Shown: positions 44,115 through 52,919 of the stretch, one piece after another
How positions within the stretch are numbered: position 1 is the first letter of the stretch
Layout of the letters: each line of letters opens with the position of its first letter
Origin: Maritimibacter sp.
Lineage (GTDB): Bacteria > Pseudomonadota > Alphaproteobacteria > Rhodobacterales > Rhodobacteraceae
Assembly (NCBI GenBank): GCA_002695005.1
Contig: NZNT01000020.1
Span: forward strand, 434,001 to 498,000
Direction: 5' to 3'
DNA: 64,000 nt
Position numbers and translations under genes: made by a program
The notes under the pieces: generated by a model
Seen by the model: the letters and a program-made list of their open reading frames with translations, nothing else
Told to the model about the DNA's origin: nothing
The model's database searches: none

Positions 44115-45365
44115 ATGACATTCTCGGGACTGCGCGTCGTGAAGGAGGCGCTGACCGGCCACAAGGGCTGGAAACCGCTCTGGCGCAATCCGGAGCCGAA
44201 GCCCTCCTATGACGTGGTCGTCGTGGGCGGCGGGGGTCATGGCCTCGCCACCGCCTACACCCTCGCCGCGACCTACGGGATCACCAATGTCGCTGTGCTG
44301 GAAAAGGGTTGGCTCGGTTCGGGCAACATCGGACGCAACACGACGATCATCCGGTCGAACTACCTCCTGCCCGGCAACCAGCCGTTCTACGAGTTCTCGA
44401 TGAAGCTGTGGGAGCGGCAGGAGCAGGACCTCAATTTCAACTCGATGGTCAGCCAGCGCGGGATCATCAACCTGTTTCACACCGATGGACAGCGCGACGC
44501 CTACCGCCGCCGCGGCAACGCGATGCACCTGTCGGGCGCGGACGGGCGGCTTCTGACACGCGAGGAACTGCGCGAGAAGGTGCCGTTCCTCAACTTCGAC
44601 AACGCGCGGTTCCCGATCAAAGGCGGGCTGATGCAGAGCCGCGCGGGCACGGCGCGTCACGATGGCGTTGCGTGGGGCTATGCCCGCGCCGCCGATATGC
44701 GCGGCGTGGACATCATCCAGAATTGCGAGGTGACGGGCTTCCGGATGGAGGGTGGCCGCGTCACCGGGGTCGAGACGACACGCGGCACCATCGGGGCCGG
44801 GAAGGTCGGCGTCGCCGTGGCCGGATCGTCCTCACGCGTCATGGCGATGGCGGGAATGCGCCTGCCGATCGAGAGCCACGTCTTGCAGGCCTTCGTCTCC
44901 GAAGGGCTGAAGCCGACCATCCCGGGCGTCGTCACCTTCGGCGCCGGGCATTTCTACGTCAGCCAGTCCGACAAGGGCGGGCTGGTCTTCGGCGGCGATC
45001 TCGACGGCTACAATTCCTATGCCCAACGCGGCGGCCTGCCCACGGTCGAGGATGTGATCGAGGGGGGCATGGCGCTCATGCCGATGATCGGACGGGCGCG
45101 GCTCTTGCGGTCATGGGGCGGGATCATGGACATGTCGATGGACGGCTCGCCCATCATCGACCGCACCCATATCGACGGGCTCTATTTCAACGGCGGCTGG
45201 TGCTACGGCGGGTTCAAGGCAACGCCGGCCTCCGGTTATGCCTTCGCCCATCTCCTCGCCACCGACACGCCGCACGAAACCGCGCGCGCCTATCGCTTCG
45301 ACCGGTTCACACGCGGGCATGTGATCGACGAAAAGGGCGTCGGCGCCCAACCCAACCTGCATTGA
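44115..45365 (+). CDS. mgdA: N-methylglutamate dehydrogenase subunit A (sarcosine oxidase beta-like)
   Basis: The 416-residue flavoprotein has the FAD motif VVVVGGGGHGLATAYTLA (residues about 34-51) and segments shared with the beta subunit of heterotetrameric sarcosine oxidase (GSGNIGRNTTIIRSNYLLPGN, NGGWCYGGFKATPASG). It oxidises N-methylglutamate, releasing a one-carbon unit and glutamate. Genomic linkage to gmaS and mgsABC distinguishes it from true sarcosine oxidase. Confidence 0.9.
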   Translation: MTFSGLRVVKEALTGHKGWKPLWRNPEPKPSYDVVVVGGGGHGLATAYTLAATYGITNVAVLEKGWLGSGNIGRNTTIIRSNYLLPGNQPFYEFSMKLWERQEQDLNFNSMVSQRGIINLFHTDGQRDAYRRRGNAMHLSGADGRLLTREELREKVPFLNFDNARFPIKGGLMQSRAGTARHDGVAWGYARAADMRGVDIIQNCEVTGFRMEGGRVTGVETTRGTIGAGKVGVAVAGSSSRVMAMAGMRLPIESHVLQAFVSEGLKPTIPGVVTFGAGHFYVSQSDKGGLVFGGDLDGYNSYAQRGGLPTVEDVIEGGMALMPMIGRARLLRSWGGIMDMSMDGSPIIDRTHIDGLYFNGGWCYGGFKATPASGYAFAHLLATDTPHETARAYRFDRFTRGHVIDEKGVGAQPNLH

Positions 45366-45375
45366 GAAGGCATCC

Positions 45376-45657
45376 ATGCTGATCCCTCACCCGCTGCTCG
45401 GAGCGCGCGATGCGCAGGAGTTCACCTACCTCGGTGACGCGTCCCTGATGGACCGTCCCGACCCGAACGGGCCAGAGGCCGAGGCGGCCTTCTGCGACTA
45501 CGTCTTCCTGCGCGACAACCCGGCGGGCGTGCACCGCGAGCTTTGGTTTCACGAGCAGGGGGACCGGTCGTGGCTGGTGGTCACGCGCGACACGGTCACC
45601 CATGAAATCCTCGGTGCCGAACTGGCGCGGGACGTGAAGCGGGGGGCGCAGACATGA
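45376..45657 (+). CDS. mgdB: N-methylglutamate dehydrogenase subunit B (sarcosine oxidase delta-like)
   Basis: The 93-residue protein matches the small zinc-binding delta subunit: CDYVFLRDNPAGVHRELWFH, then GDRSWLVVTRDT, with a Cys and His residues as likely metal ligands. Its stop overlaps mgdC (ATGA), and the gene order B-D-A-G of sarcosine oxidase subunits is preserved. Confidence 0.9.
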   Translation: MLIPHPLLGARDAQEFTYLGDASLMDRPDPNGPEAEAAFCDYVFLRDNPAGVHRELWFHEQGDRSWLVVTRDTVTHEILGAELARDVKRGAQT

Positions 45658-48596
45658 CCCGGCTCACCGGCGGTCTGATCGACCGCGAAAAGCCGCTCGA
45701 CTTCACCTTCGACGGGCGGTCCTACTCGGGCTACGCGGGCGACACGCTTGCCGCCGCCCTGATGGCGAACGGCGTGGACCTGATCGGGCGGAGCTTCAAG
45801 TATCACCGCCCGCGCGGCGTGCTCTCCGCCGGGTCGGAAGAGCCCAACGCCCTCGTCACCCTGCGCGACGGCGCGCGGGCGGAACCCAACACGCGGGCGA
45901 CGGTGGCGGAGCTTTATGCGGGCCTCACGGCACGCTCGCAAAACCATGTCGGGTCGCTCGAACGCGATCTGCTGGCCGTGAACGACCTCCTGTCGCCGCT
46001 CTTCGCTGCGGGGTTCTATTACAAAACCTTCATGTGGCCGCGCACCTTCTGGGAAAAGCTCTACGAACCGGCGATCCGCCGCGCCGCGGGTCTGGGTGCG
46101 CTGTCGATGGAGCCGGACCCGGACGCTTACGACAAGGGGTTCCTGCATTGCGATCTACTGGTCATCGGCGCGGGTGCGGCAGGGCTGATGGCCGCGTTGA
46201 CGGCGGGGCGGGCCGGGGCAAAGGTGATCCTCGCGGATGAGGATATGCGGCCCGGCGGGCGGCTGCTGGCCGAGAGCGACTTGTTGAACGACGCCCCCGC
46301 GCACGAGTGGGTCCGGGCGGTGCGCGCCGAACTCGCGTCCTTCCCGAACGTGCGGTTCATGCCGCGCACCACGGTTTTCGGCGTTTACGATCACGGCATC
46401 TACGGTGCGGTGGAACGGGTGGCGGACCACCTGCCCACACCCGGTGACGGGGTGCGCCAGACGTTCTGGCGGATCACCGCGAAACGCGCGGTTCTGGCGG
46501 CAGGCGCGATCGAGCGGCACATCCCCTTTGCCGACAACGACCGGCCCGGCATCCTGCTTGCGGGTGCGATGCGGGCCTATGCGAACCGTTGGGCGACGCT
46601 GCCGGGTCGCGCGGGCGCACCTGTCGCGGTGTTCACCAATGGCGACGACGGGCACCGCACGGCGCGCGACCTCGTGGCCAAGGGCGTGCCTGTGCTGGGC
46701 GTCGTCGACACGCGCGAAGATGCGCAGGCCTTTGGTGACTACGAGGTTTTCCGGGGCGCGACCGTCACCGGCACGCGCGGTCGGCGTGGGTTGCGCGCGA
46801 TCCAGATCACGCGCGGCGCCACGGCCACATGGCACGACGTGGGCGCGCTGGGCGTCGCGGGCGGCTGGAACCCCAATGTCCACCTCGCCTCGCACCATCG
46901 CGGGCGGCCCGTTTGGAAAGCCGATCTCCTCGCCTTCGTGCCGGGTGCGGACGGGCCGAAGGGCCTTTTCCCGGCCGGAGCGGTCGCAGGACGGGGCGGC
47001 ACCGCCTCGGCGCTGGCGGATGGGGTTCGCGCGGCGACGACGGCCCTTGCCGATATCGGCATGACCGCCCCCAAGGTCGCGCTTCCAGAGGCCAGCGATG
47101 TCCCGCACGCGCAGGCCGCGTTCTGGCACGTCCCCGGCAAACGCCGTGCCTGGGTCGACTTTCAGAATGACGTGACGGTCAAGGACATCGCGCTCGCCCA
47201 TACCGAAAACATGCGCTCGGTGGAGCATCTCAAGCGCTGGACCACGCTGGGCATGGCGACGGATCAGGGCAAGACGTCCAACATCGCCGCCCTCGCGGTG
47301 ATGGCGGAGCAGACCGGCCAGACGATCCCCGGGACCGGAACGACGATCTTCCGCCCACCCTATACCGGCGTCTCCCTGTCGGTGCTAGGCGGCGGGGATA
47401 CCGGCAAGCATTTCCGGCCCACGCGCCTCACTCCGACGCATGACTGGGCGGCGGCGCAGGGTGCGACTTTCGTCGAGGTCGGACCTTGGATGCGCGCGCA
47501 GATGTTTCCCCGCGCGGGCGAGGGCCACTGGCGCGAAACGGTGGATCGGGAGGTCACGGCGGTCCGCTCCGCCGTCGGCATCTGCGACGTGACCACACTG
47601 GGCAAGATCGACGTGCAGGGGGCCGATGCGGCCGAGTTCCTCAACCGCGTCTACGCCAACATGATGGCGACGCTGAAGGTCGGGCGGGTGCGCTACGGCC
47701 TGATGCTGCGCGAGGACGGGCATCTCTACGATGACGGCACCTGCGCCCGGCTGGGCGAAGATCACTTCGTGGTCACGACCACCACGGCCAACGCGGGCGC
47801 GGTCTATCGCAACATGGAATTCGCCCGCCAGTGCCTCTGGCCCGACCTGGACGTTCAGCTCATCTCGACCACCGATGCCTGGGCGCAGATCGCCGTGGCC
47901 GGGCCCAAGTCGCGCGCGCTCCTTGAGCGGATCGTGGACGACACCGACCTGTCGAACGAGGCCTTCCCCTTCATGGCCTGTGCCGCGCTCACAATCTGCG
48001 GCGGCCTTCGCGCGCGGCTTTTTCGCATCTCGTTCTCGGGCGAACTGGCCTATGAACTGGCCGTGCCCGCCCGCTACGGCCATGCGCTCATGGAACGCTT
48101 GGCCGAACGAGGGGCGGACCTCGGTGTCACACCATACGGCACCGAAGCTTTGGGGGTGCTCCGGATCGAGAAGGGCCACGCCACCGGGGCCGAGATCACC
48201 GGGCAGACCACCGCCTCGATGCTCGGACTGGGCAGGATGGTCTCGGCCAAGAAGGACGCCCTCGGCGCGGTCATGTCGCGGCGCGAAGGGCTGGCGGCTG
48301 AGGCTTGGCGACTGGTGGGGCTGAAACCTGTGGGGGGTGACGGGCCGATCCTGGCCGGGTCGCACCTGTTCACCGAGGGTGCGGTCCGCACCTTGGACAC
48401 GGATCAGGGCTGGGTCACATCGGCCTGCTACTCGCCCAATCTCGGCCGCCATATCGCGCTCGGCTACCTCGAACACGGCGACACGCGCATGGGCGAGCGG
48501 ATCGTCGCGGCCAACCCGCTCGAAGGGCAGGAAATGGCGGTCGAAGTCGTCTCGCCCGATTTCGTCGATCCTGAAGGAGTGCGTCTGCGTGACTGA
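45654..48596 (+). CDS. mgdC: N-methylglutamate dehydrogenase subunit C (sarcosine oxidase alpha-like)
   Basis: The 980-residue multidomain subunit has an N-terminal ferredoxin-like domain (YAGDTLAAALMANG, FKYHRPRGV), a dinucleotide fold (VIGAGAAGLMAALTAGRAGAKV near residue 170), a pyridine-nucleotide-binding middle and a C-terminal GcvT-like aminomethyltransferase domain (from about residue 610). The last domain passes the methyl carbon to tetrahydrofolate as methylene-THF. Length is that of the SoxA family. Confidence 0.92.
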   Translation: MTRLTGGLIDREKPLDFTFDGRSYSGYAGDTLAAALMANGVDLIGRSFKYHRPRGVLSAGSEEPNALVTLRDGARAEPNTRATVAELYAGLTARSQNHVGSLERDLLAVNDLLSPLFAAGFYYKTFMWPRTFWEKLYEPAIRRAAGLGALSMEPDPDAYDKGFLHCDLLVIGAGAAGLMAALTAGRAGAKVILADEDMRPGGRLLAESDLLNDAPAHEWVRAVRAELASFPNVRFMPRTTVFGVYDHGIYGAVERVADHLPTPGDGVRQTFWRITAKRAVLAAGAIERHIPFADNDRPGILLAGAMRAYANRWATLPGRAGAPVAVFTNGDDGHRTARDLVAKGVPVLGVVDTREDAQAFGDYEVFRGATVTGTRGRRGLRAIQITRGATATWHDVGALGVAGGWNPNVHLASHHRGRPVWKADLLAFVPGADGPKGLFPAGAVAGRGGTASALADGVRAATTALADIGMTAPKVALPEASDVPHAQAAFWHVPGKRRAWVDFQNDVTVKDIALAHTENMRSVEHLKRWTTLGMATDQGKTSNIAALAVMAEQTGQTIPGTGTTIFRPPYTGVSLSVLGGGDTGKHFRPTRLTPTHDWAAAQGATFVEVGPWMRAQMFPRAGEGHWRETVDREVTAVRSAVGICDVTTLGKIDVQGADAAEFLNRVYANMMATLKVGRVRYGLMLREDGHLYDDGTCARLGEDHFVVTTTTANAGAVYRNMEFARQCLWPDLDVQLISTTDAWAQIAVAGPKSRALLERIVDDTDLSNEAFPFMACAALTICGGLRARLFRISFSGELAYELAVPARYGHALMERLAERGADLGVTPYGTEALGVLRIEKGHATGAEITGQTTASMLGLGRMVSAKKDALGAVMSRREGLAAEAWRLVGLKPVGGDGPILAGSHLFTEGAVRTLDTDQGWVTSACYSPNLGRHIALGYLEHGDTRMGERIVAANPLEGQEMAVEVVSPDFVDPEGVRLRD

Positions 48597-49146
48597 CCTG
48601 ACCCCCGTAACGGCCCTCGGCGCCTCGACCGCGCGGCGTGAAAGCTTCGGCCCGCTTACCATCACCGAGGTCCCCGATGTCGGCCTCGCCTCGCTCGCGC
48701 TGCGGCAGGGGCAGGCCGTGCCCACGCCCTTCGGCCTGACCTTGCCCGCACCGGGACGGGCGGTCACGGGCAAGACGGCGTCCGCCTTCTGGACCGGGCC
48801 GGATCAATGGATGATCGAGGGGCCGGGGCAGGGCGAGGCGGATTTCGCAGCACGGGTGCGGGACGAAGCGCCGGGCTGCATCGTCACCGAGCAGACCGAC
48901 GGTTTCGTGGTCGTCGAGATTACGTCCGACGCGGGCGCGGCCCCGCTCGAGGCGCTCATGGAAATGCTGGTGAACGTCGACCCCGGGACGTTCGGCCCGG
49001 GGCAGGCGACCCGCACCGCCATGCATCACCTGACGGTCTTTCTCCTGCGACGGGCCGAGGACCGGCTTTCGGTTCTCGTCATGCGCAGTTTCGCGCGCGC
49101 CGCCTGGCACGCGCTGGCCGAGACCGCCGGACGGCAGGCCCGCTAG
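48589..49146 (+). CDS. mgdD: N-methylglutamate dehydrogenase subunit D (sarcosine oxidase gamma-like)
   Basis: The 185-residue protein resembles the gamma subunit of sarcosine oxidase: WTGPDQWMIEGPG, then ITSDAGAAPLEALMEML and the HHLTVFLLRRAEDRL strand. The start is the GTG at 48589, behind AAGGAG and overlapping the mgdC stop by 8 bases; a longer upstream frame only shadows mgdC. It is the last gene of the methylamine operon. Confidence 0.88.
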   Translation: MTDLTPVTALGASTARRESFGPLTITEVPDVGLASLALRQGQAVPTPFGLTLPAPGRAVTGKTASAFWTGPDQWMIEGPGQGEADFAARVRDEAPGCIVTEQTDGFVVVEITSDAGAAPLEALMEMLVNVDPGTFGPGQATRTAMHHLTVFLLRRAEDRLSVLVMRSFARAAWHALAETAGRQAR

Positions 49147-49156
49147 ACCGCCCGCG

Positions 49157-49720
49157 TCAGCCCGAAACGTCGAGCCCGTCGCGGAAGTCGTTCCACCCGG
49201 CATCGACGGACGATGGCGTGTCCAGCCAGTGCTGGAGCGGCCCGCCCGTCACCGGATCGGTCGCCGGGATGGGCAGCGACATGATGAGCTTGGCGGCGGC
49301 GCGGAAGTCGGCGTCGCTCACGAATTCTTCCTGGATGTTGTCCCAGTCGCGGCCCTCGGGGTAGCCCCCGATGACCATCACGTCGTCGGAATTGCCCGTC
49401 ATGGCGTGCGATACGCCCGCCGGCATCACCACCACGTCGCCCGCCTCGACCCGGACCTGCGTGCCGCCCTTGCCGAACAGCTCCAGCTCCATCCAGCCGT
49501 CGGCGACGCCGAGGCATTCGTGGGTCGTCGAATGGAAGTGGTGATAAAGGTAAATGCCCGGATAGTGCCAGTTGTTGAGCCACCCGTTTGTCTGGAACCG
49601 GCCGCGCACGGCGTCCATGCCGCCGCCCGGAACGCCGCCGCGATGGATGAGCAGCGGAAAGCGGCTGTTGGGCACGCGGCCTCGCGGCATCGATGTATGT
49701 ACTTCAATATTGCTGGTCAT
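49157..49720 (-). CDS. cupin-domain protein
   Basis: The 187-residue single cupin has a histidine-rich strand YLYHHFHSTTHECLGV and AGDVVVMPAGVSHAMTG, which form the metal-binding His/Glu set of cupin motifs 1 and 2. GGGGAGG precedes the start at 49720. It converges on mgdD with a 10-base gap and lies downstream of the sugar ABC genes on the same strand, separated by a terminator hairpin. It could be a sugar isomerase or a small dioxygenase; I cannot assign it. Confidence 0.8.
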   Translation of the reverse strand: MTSNIEVHTSMPRGRVPNSRFPLLIHRGGVPGGGMDAVRGRFQTNGWLNNWHYPGIYLYHHFHSTTHECLGVADGWMELELFGKGGTQVRVEAGDVVVMPAGVSHAMTGNSDDVMVIGGYPEGRDWDNIQEEFVSDADFRAAAKLIMSLPIPATDPVTGGPLQHWLDTPSSVDAGWNDFRDGLDVSG

Positions 49721-49756
49721 GAATGTCCTCCCCTTACCCATGCGTAACATGGAAAC

Positions 49757-49786
49757 GACAAGGGGCGACTCGCGCCGCCCCTTGTC
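49757..49786 (-). terminator. probable rho-independent terminator of the sugar ABC operon
   Basis: A perfect 11-bp inverted repeat (GACAAGGGGCG and CGCCCCTTGTC) has an 8-base loop. It lies 7 bases past the binding-protein stop, and on the minus strand it is followed by GTTTCC, a short T-bearing tract. Confidence 0.7.
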
Positions 49787-49792
49787 ATTCGA

Positions 49793-50911
49793 TCAGTTGC
49801 CACCCCAGGCGCCGGGGTAGTTGGCCATGTCCTCGCACCCGCACATGGCGTAGTGCAGCGGCGGCATCGCCGGGTTGACGTACTCGTCAAGGTTGTCCTG
49901 CGTGATGGCCGGTTGCGGCAGCACCCACTCCGGACCCGGCAGCGCCTCGCCCTCGATCACACGGGCCGCGGCGATAACCGCAGTGCGCCACTGGAACGTC
50001 GGATAGGTCGGCGCGATGGCGGTGAGGCCCTCGTCCTGCCACTTGCGCAGGAAGTCCTGCTGATCCTCGCCCACGAAGACGGGGATCTCGTAGCCGGAAT
50101 CTTCGAACGCTTCGATGGCGGCCACGGCAGTCGCACCCGCATCCATCCACACGGCGTCGATATTGCCGCGCATCAGGTAGTCTTCCACGATGGATTTGGT
50201 CTTGGCATTGTCCCCATCGGTGAACTCGGCACCCACGATGTTCAGACCGGCTTCGTCGAGAATGCGGCGACCGGCGGAATAGCGGGTCTCGAGCACGTCA
50301 ACGCCCGGAAGAATGCGCAGCATCAGGACGTCCGCCCCTTCTTCCACATTCTCGGCGATGAACTCGGCGCCTTGAATGCCGAAGCCGTAGCCACCGACGG
50401 GGTGCACGAACGTGACCGGGCAGTCGGTGTTCACGCCTCGGTCGAAGACGATGACCGGCATCGCCTCACAGGCACGTTCGACCGCGGGGGTCAGCGCCGC
50501 CGTGGTGTTGGGCGACACGATCATCACGTCGCAGTCACCGCCTGCGAGCAGGTCGTCGATGTCGGCGATCTGCTTGTCGTCCGACCCTTCGGCGTCGACA
50601 TGGATGAACTCGGCGATCGAGTCGTGGTTTTCGACCTCTTCGGTCATGTTGGTATAGCCCACGACCCGCCACGGGTTGTTCACCCCCGCGTTCGAAAAGC
50701 AGACCGTCGCCGGGCCTTCGATGCCCAGATCGGCGGTCTCGACCATGCCGTCACCGATATGCTGAAGCCACGGCTGGCCTTCGGGGCCCATCGGCTCGGC
50801 CTGCAACTGCTCCTGCTGTTTTGCGAATTCCTCCGGGTCGTCGAAGTTCTGGGCGTGAAGGGGCGCAAGGCTGAGGGCCAGCGCTCCCGTCGCCATCAGG
50901 AAATGTTTCAT
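49793..50911 (-). CDS. sugar ABC transporter substrate-binding protein
   Basis: The 372-residue protein has a Sec signal peptide (MKHFLMATGALALSLAPLHA) and a periplasmic-binding-protein type 1 fold (VCFSNAGVNNPWRVVGYTNM, SPNTTAALTPAVERAC, PVIVFDRGVN). The first strand and SPNTTAAL are like ribose/inositol-type binding proteins. Two Cys in MCGCED near the end are unusual. CTAGGGAGAG precedes the start at 50911. A frame open further upstream overlaps the permease gene and is not coding. It is the last gene of the ABC operon. Ligand unknown. Confidence 0.88.
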   Translation of the reverse strand: MKHFLMATGALALSLAPLHAQNFDDPEEFAKQQEQLQAEPMGPEGQPWLQHIGDGMVETADLGIEGPATVCFSNAGVNNPWRVVGYTNMTEEVENHDSIAEFIHVDAEGSDDKQIADIDDLLAGGDCDVMIVSPNTTAALTPAVERACEAMPVIVFDRGVNTDCPVTFVHPVGGYGFGIQGAEFIAENVEEGADVLMLRILPGVDVLETRYSAGRRILDEAGLNIVGAEFTDGDNAKTKSIVEDYLMRGNIDAVWMDAGATAVAAIEAFEDSGYEIPVFVGEDQQDFLRKWQDEGLTAIAPTYPTFQWRTAVIAAARVIEGEALPGPEWVLPQPAITQDNLDEYVNPAMPPLHYAMCGCEDMANYPGAWGGN

Positions 50912-50955
50912 CTCTCTCTCCCTAGTGGTTGGGGGGACGCACACAGGCGCACCCC

Positions 50956-51936
50956 TCAGGTTCCCGTCTGTTTCCTTCGGTGCATGGCGAGCGCGACGGC
51001 CGCGATCAGAATAAGGCCCTGCACCACCTGCCGGACGGGTTGCGGCAGGCCGAGGAAGTTCAGAAGTGTGAAAATGGCGGTGAGCGCGAGCGCGCCCCCG
51101 ACGGCGGCAGGAACAGAACCCCTGCCACCCAGGAGTTGCGCGCCGCCCAACACGGCGGCCGTAATGGCTTGAAGCTCGTATCCGGTGCCCACGTCGGTCG
51201 ACACGCCCGCGAAGCCACCCAGAAGGATGCCCGCGATCGCGCCCGACAGGCCCGAAAGCATGAAGGCGGTGACGCGCACGCGGTTCACGGCGACACCGGC
51301 CAGCCGCGCGGCCACCGGGTTGTCGCCGATGGCGTGGACATGACGGCCAAGGTTGGTGCGGTGCATGAGCCAGGCGAAAAGGCCGACGACCACCACCAGC
51401 ACGATGACCGATATGGGGATGAACCGGACCAGCGGAACGTCGCGGATCAGCTCGCGCCCGAAAAAGCGGAACGTGTCGGGCAGGTAGCCGCGCGGGGCAC
51501 CGCCGGACCACAGGAACGCCACGCCGTTGAGCGTGATCATCATGCCCAGCGTGGCGATCAGCGACGGCACGCGCAGGAAACACACGATCAGCCCGTTCAA
51601 GGCCCCGACGCCCAGCCCGATCCCCAGCATTACCGGGATCACCCAGTAGGTCGCGGTCGGATCGTTGTTCGTGAGCATCGAGGAGCCGACCACGACCAGC
51701 GTGATGAGCGAGCCGACCGAAAGATCGAAGCCGCCCGAGGTGATGACATAGACCTGCCCAGCGGCAAGGATCGCCAAGGGTGCCGCGCGTTTGAGGAAAT
51801 TCATGTAACCCGTCGGCTCGACGAACCCCGGATTCATGAAGATGATCGCGACGATCAGGGCCGCCAGCAGAATCCAGACCGGATTGATCTGCGGCAGGCG
51901 CCGCTTTGCGTTCTGGGTGTCGGGCCGGTCCGTCAT
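50956..51936 (-). CDS. sugar ABC transporter permease (RbsC family)
   Basis: The 326-residue hydrophobic protein has RbsC-type segments: TSGGFDLSVGSLITLVVVGSS, GALNGLIVCFLRVPSLIATLGMM and GGAQLLGGRGSVPAAVGGAL. Its start overlaps the stop of the upstream permease (ATGA), so the two form a heterodimer made from coupled genes. Confidence 0.92.
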   Translation of the reverse strand: MTDRPDTQNAKRRLPQINPVWILLAALIVAIIFMNPGFVEPTGYMNFLKRAAPLAILAAGQVYVITSGGFDLSVGSLITLVVVGSSMLTNNDPTATYWVIPVMLGIGLGVGALNGLIVCFLRVPSLIATLGMMITLNGVAFLWSGGAPRGYLPDTFRFFGRELIRDVPLVRFIPISVIVLVVVVGLFAWLMHRTNLGRHVHAIGDNPVAARLAGVAVNRVRVTAFMLSGLSGAIAGILLGGFAGVSTDVGTGYELQAITAAVLGGAQLLGGRGSVPAAVGGALALTAIFTLLNFLGLPQPVRQVVQGLILIAAVALAMHRRKQTGT

Positions 51937-52919
51937 GCCACGATCCTCTTCGACCGGATGGCATAGAACGCCACGGCGGCGACGATGATGATGCCGCGCA
52001 GCACCTGCTTGGCGAAACTGTCGACGCCAGCGATGTTGAAGACGCTGTCGATGAGCGAGAAGATCAGCATCCCCGCCATCGTCCCCCAGATGCCGCCACG
52101 TCCACCGGCCAGCACGGTGCCGCCGATCACCACGACCGCAATGCTTTCGAGGTCATAGACCCCGTCCGACCCGATCCACGGCGCGCCCGAGCGCAGGCGG
52201 GAGGCGAGGTAGAGGCCCGCGATGGCCGCGCAGACCGAGCAGATGACGTGGGAGAGGACCACGATCCGCCCGGTCTTGATGCCCGCGAACCGCGCGGCCT
52301 CTTCGTTGCCGCCGACCGCGTACATGTCGGAGCCGAACTTGGTGAATTTCAGCACGGCCCACGCGATCACCGCCATCGCGGCGAGGAACAGGAGCGCCAG
52401 CGGGAACGGCCCGACCTCGCCATAGGCGAAGACCTGAAACGCCTCCGGCACTTCGCCTGCGAAGTTCGACACGAAGGCCGACAGGCACCCCTGAATGATA
52501 AGGCTCATCCCCAGCGTCGCGATCAGCGGATTCACCTTGAGCCCGCTCACGACGAGCCCGTTGGTCACACCGACCACCCCGCCAAGCGCGACAGCCGCCA
52601 GCACGGCGGGCACGATCATGGCGGGCGAGCCGTCCATCACGACCGAGGCCAGAACGGCGGTGGCCGAGATCAGGCTCGCCACGCTCAGGTCGATGGAGGC
52701 CACGAGGATCACGAACGTCTGGCCGATGGCTGTGATCCCAAGCGCGATGGAGCGCCCGAGAATGGCGATGAGATTGTCGAAGGTCAGGTACTGCGCCTGA
52801 TCGGTGGCGAGCGCGATGCCGACGTAGATGACGAACGCGCCCACCAACAGGATGAGCGGCGCCCAGCGTTCAAAGCGAAAGCCGGTTTTGCGGGGCGGGG
52901 CATCCTCGGCGATGCTCAT
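51933..52919 (-). CDS. sugar ABC transporter permease (RbsC family), second copy
   Basis: The 328-residue RbsC-like permease is a paralogue of the one downstream: ASIDLSVASLISATAVLAS, GLVVSGLKVNPLIATLGMSL and GGTVLAGGRGGIWGTMAGML. It overlaps both the ATPase gene and the second permease by 4 bases. Confidence 0.92.
   Translation of the reverse strand: MSIAEDAPPRKTGFRFERWAPLILLVGAFVIYVGIALATDQAQYLTFDNLIAILGRSIALGITAIGQTFVILVASIDLSVASLISATAVLASVVMDGSPAMIVPAVLAAVALGGVVGVTNGLVVSGLKVNPLIATLGMSLIIQGCLSAFVSNFAGEVPEAFQVFAYGEVGPFPLALLFLAAMAVIAWAVLKFTKFGSDMYAVGGNEEAARFAGIKTGRIVVLSHVICSVCAAIAGLYLASRLRSGAPWIGSDGVYDLESIAVVVIGGTVLAGGRGGIWGTMAGMLIFSLIDSVFNIAGVDSFAKQVLRGIIIVAAVAFYAIRSKRIVA

Noticed and set aside
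50912-51964. Upstream extension of the sugar-binding protein frame
   Set aside because: It runs through the permease gene in another frame; the binding protein has a clear signal peptide and ribosome site at 50911.
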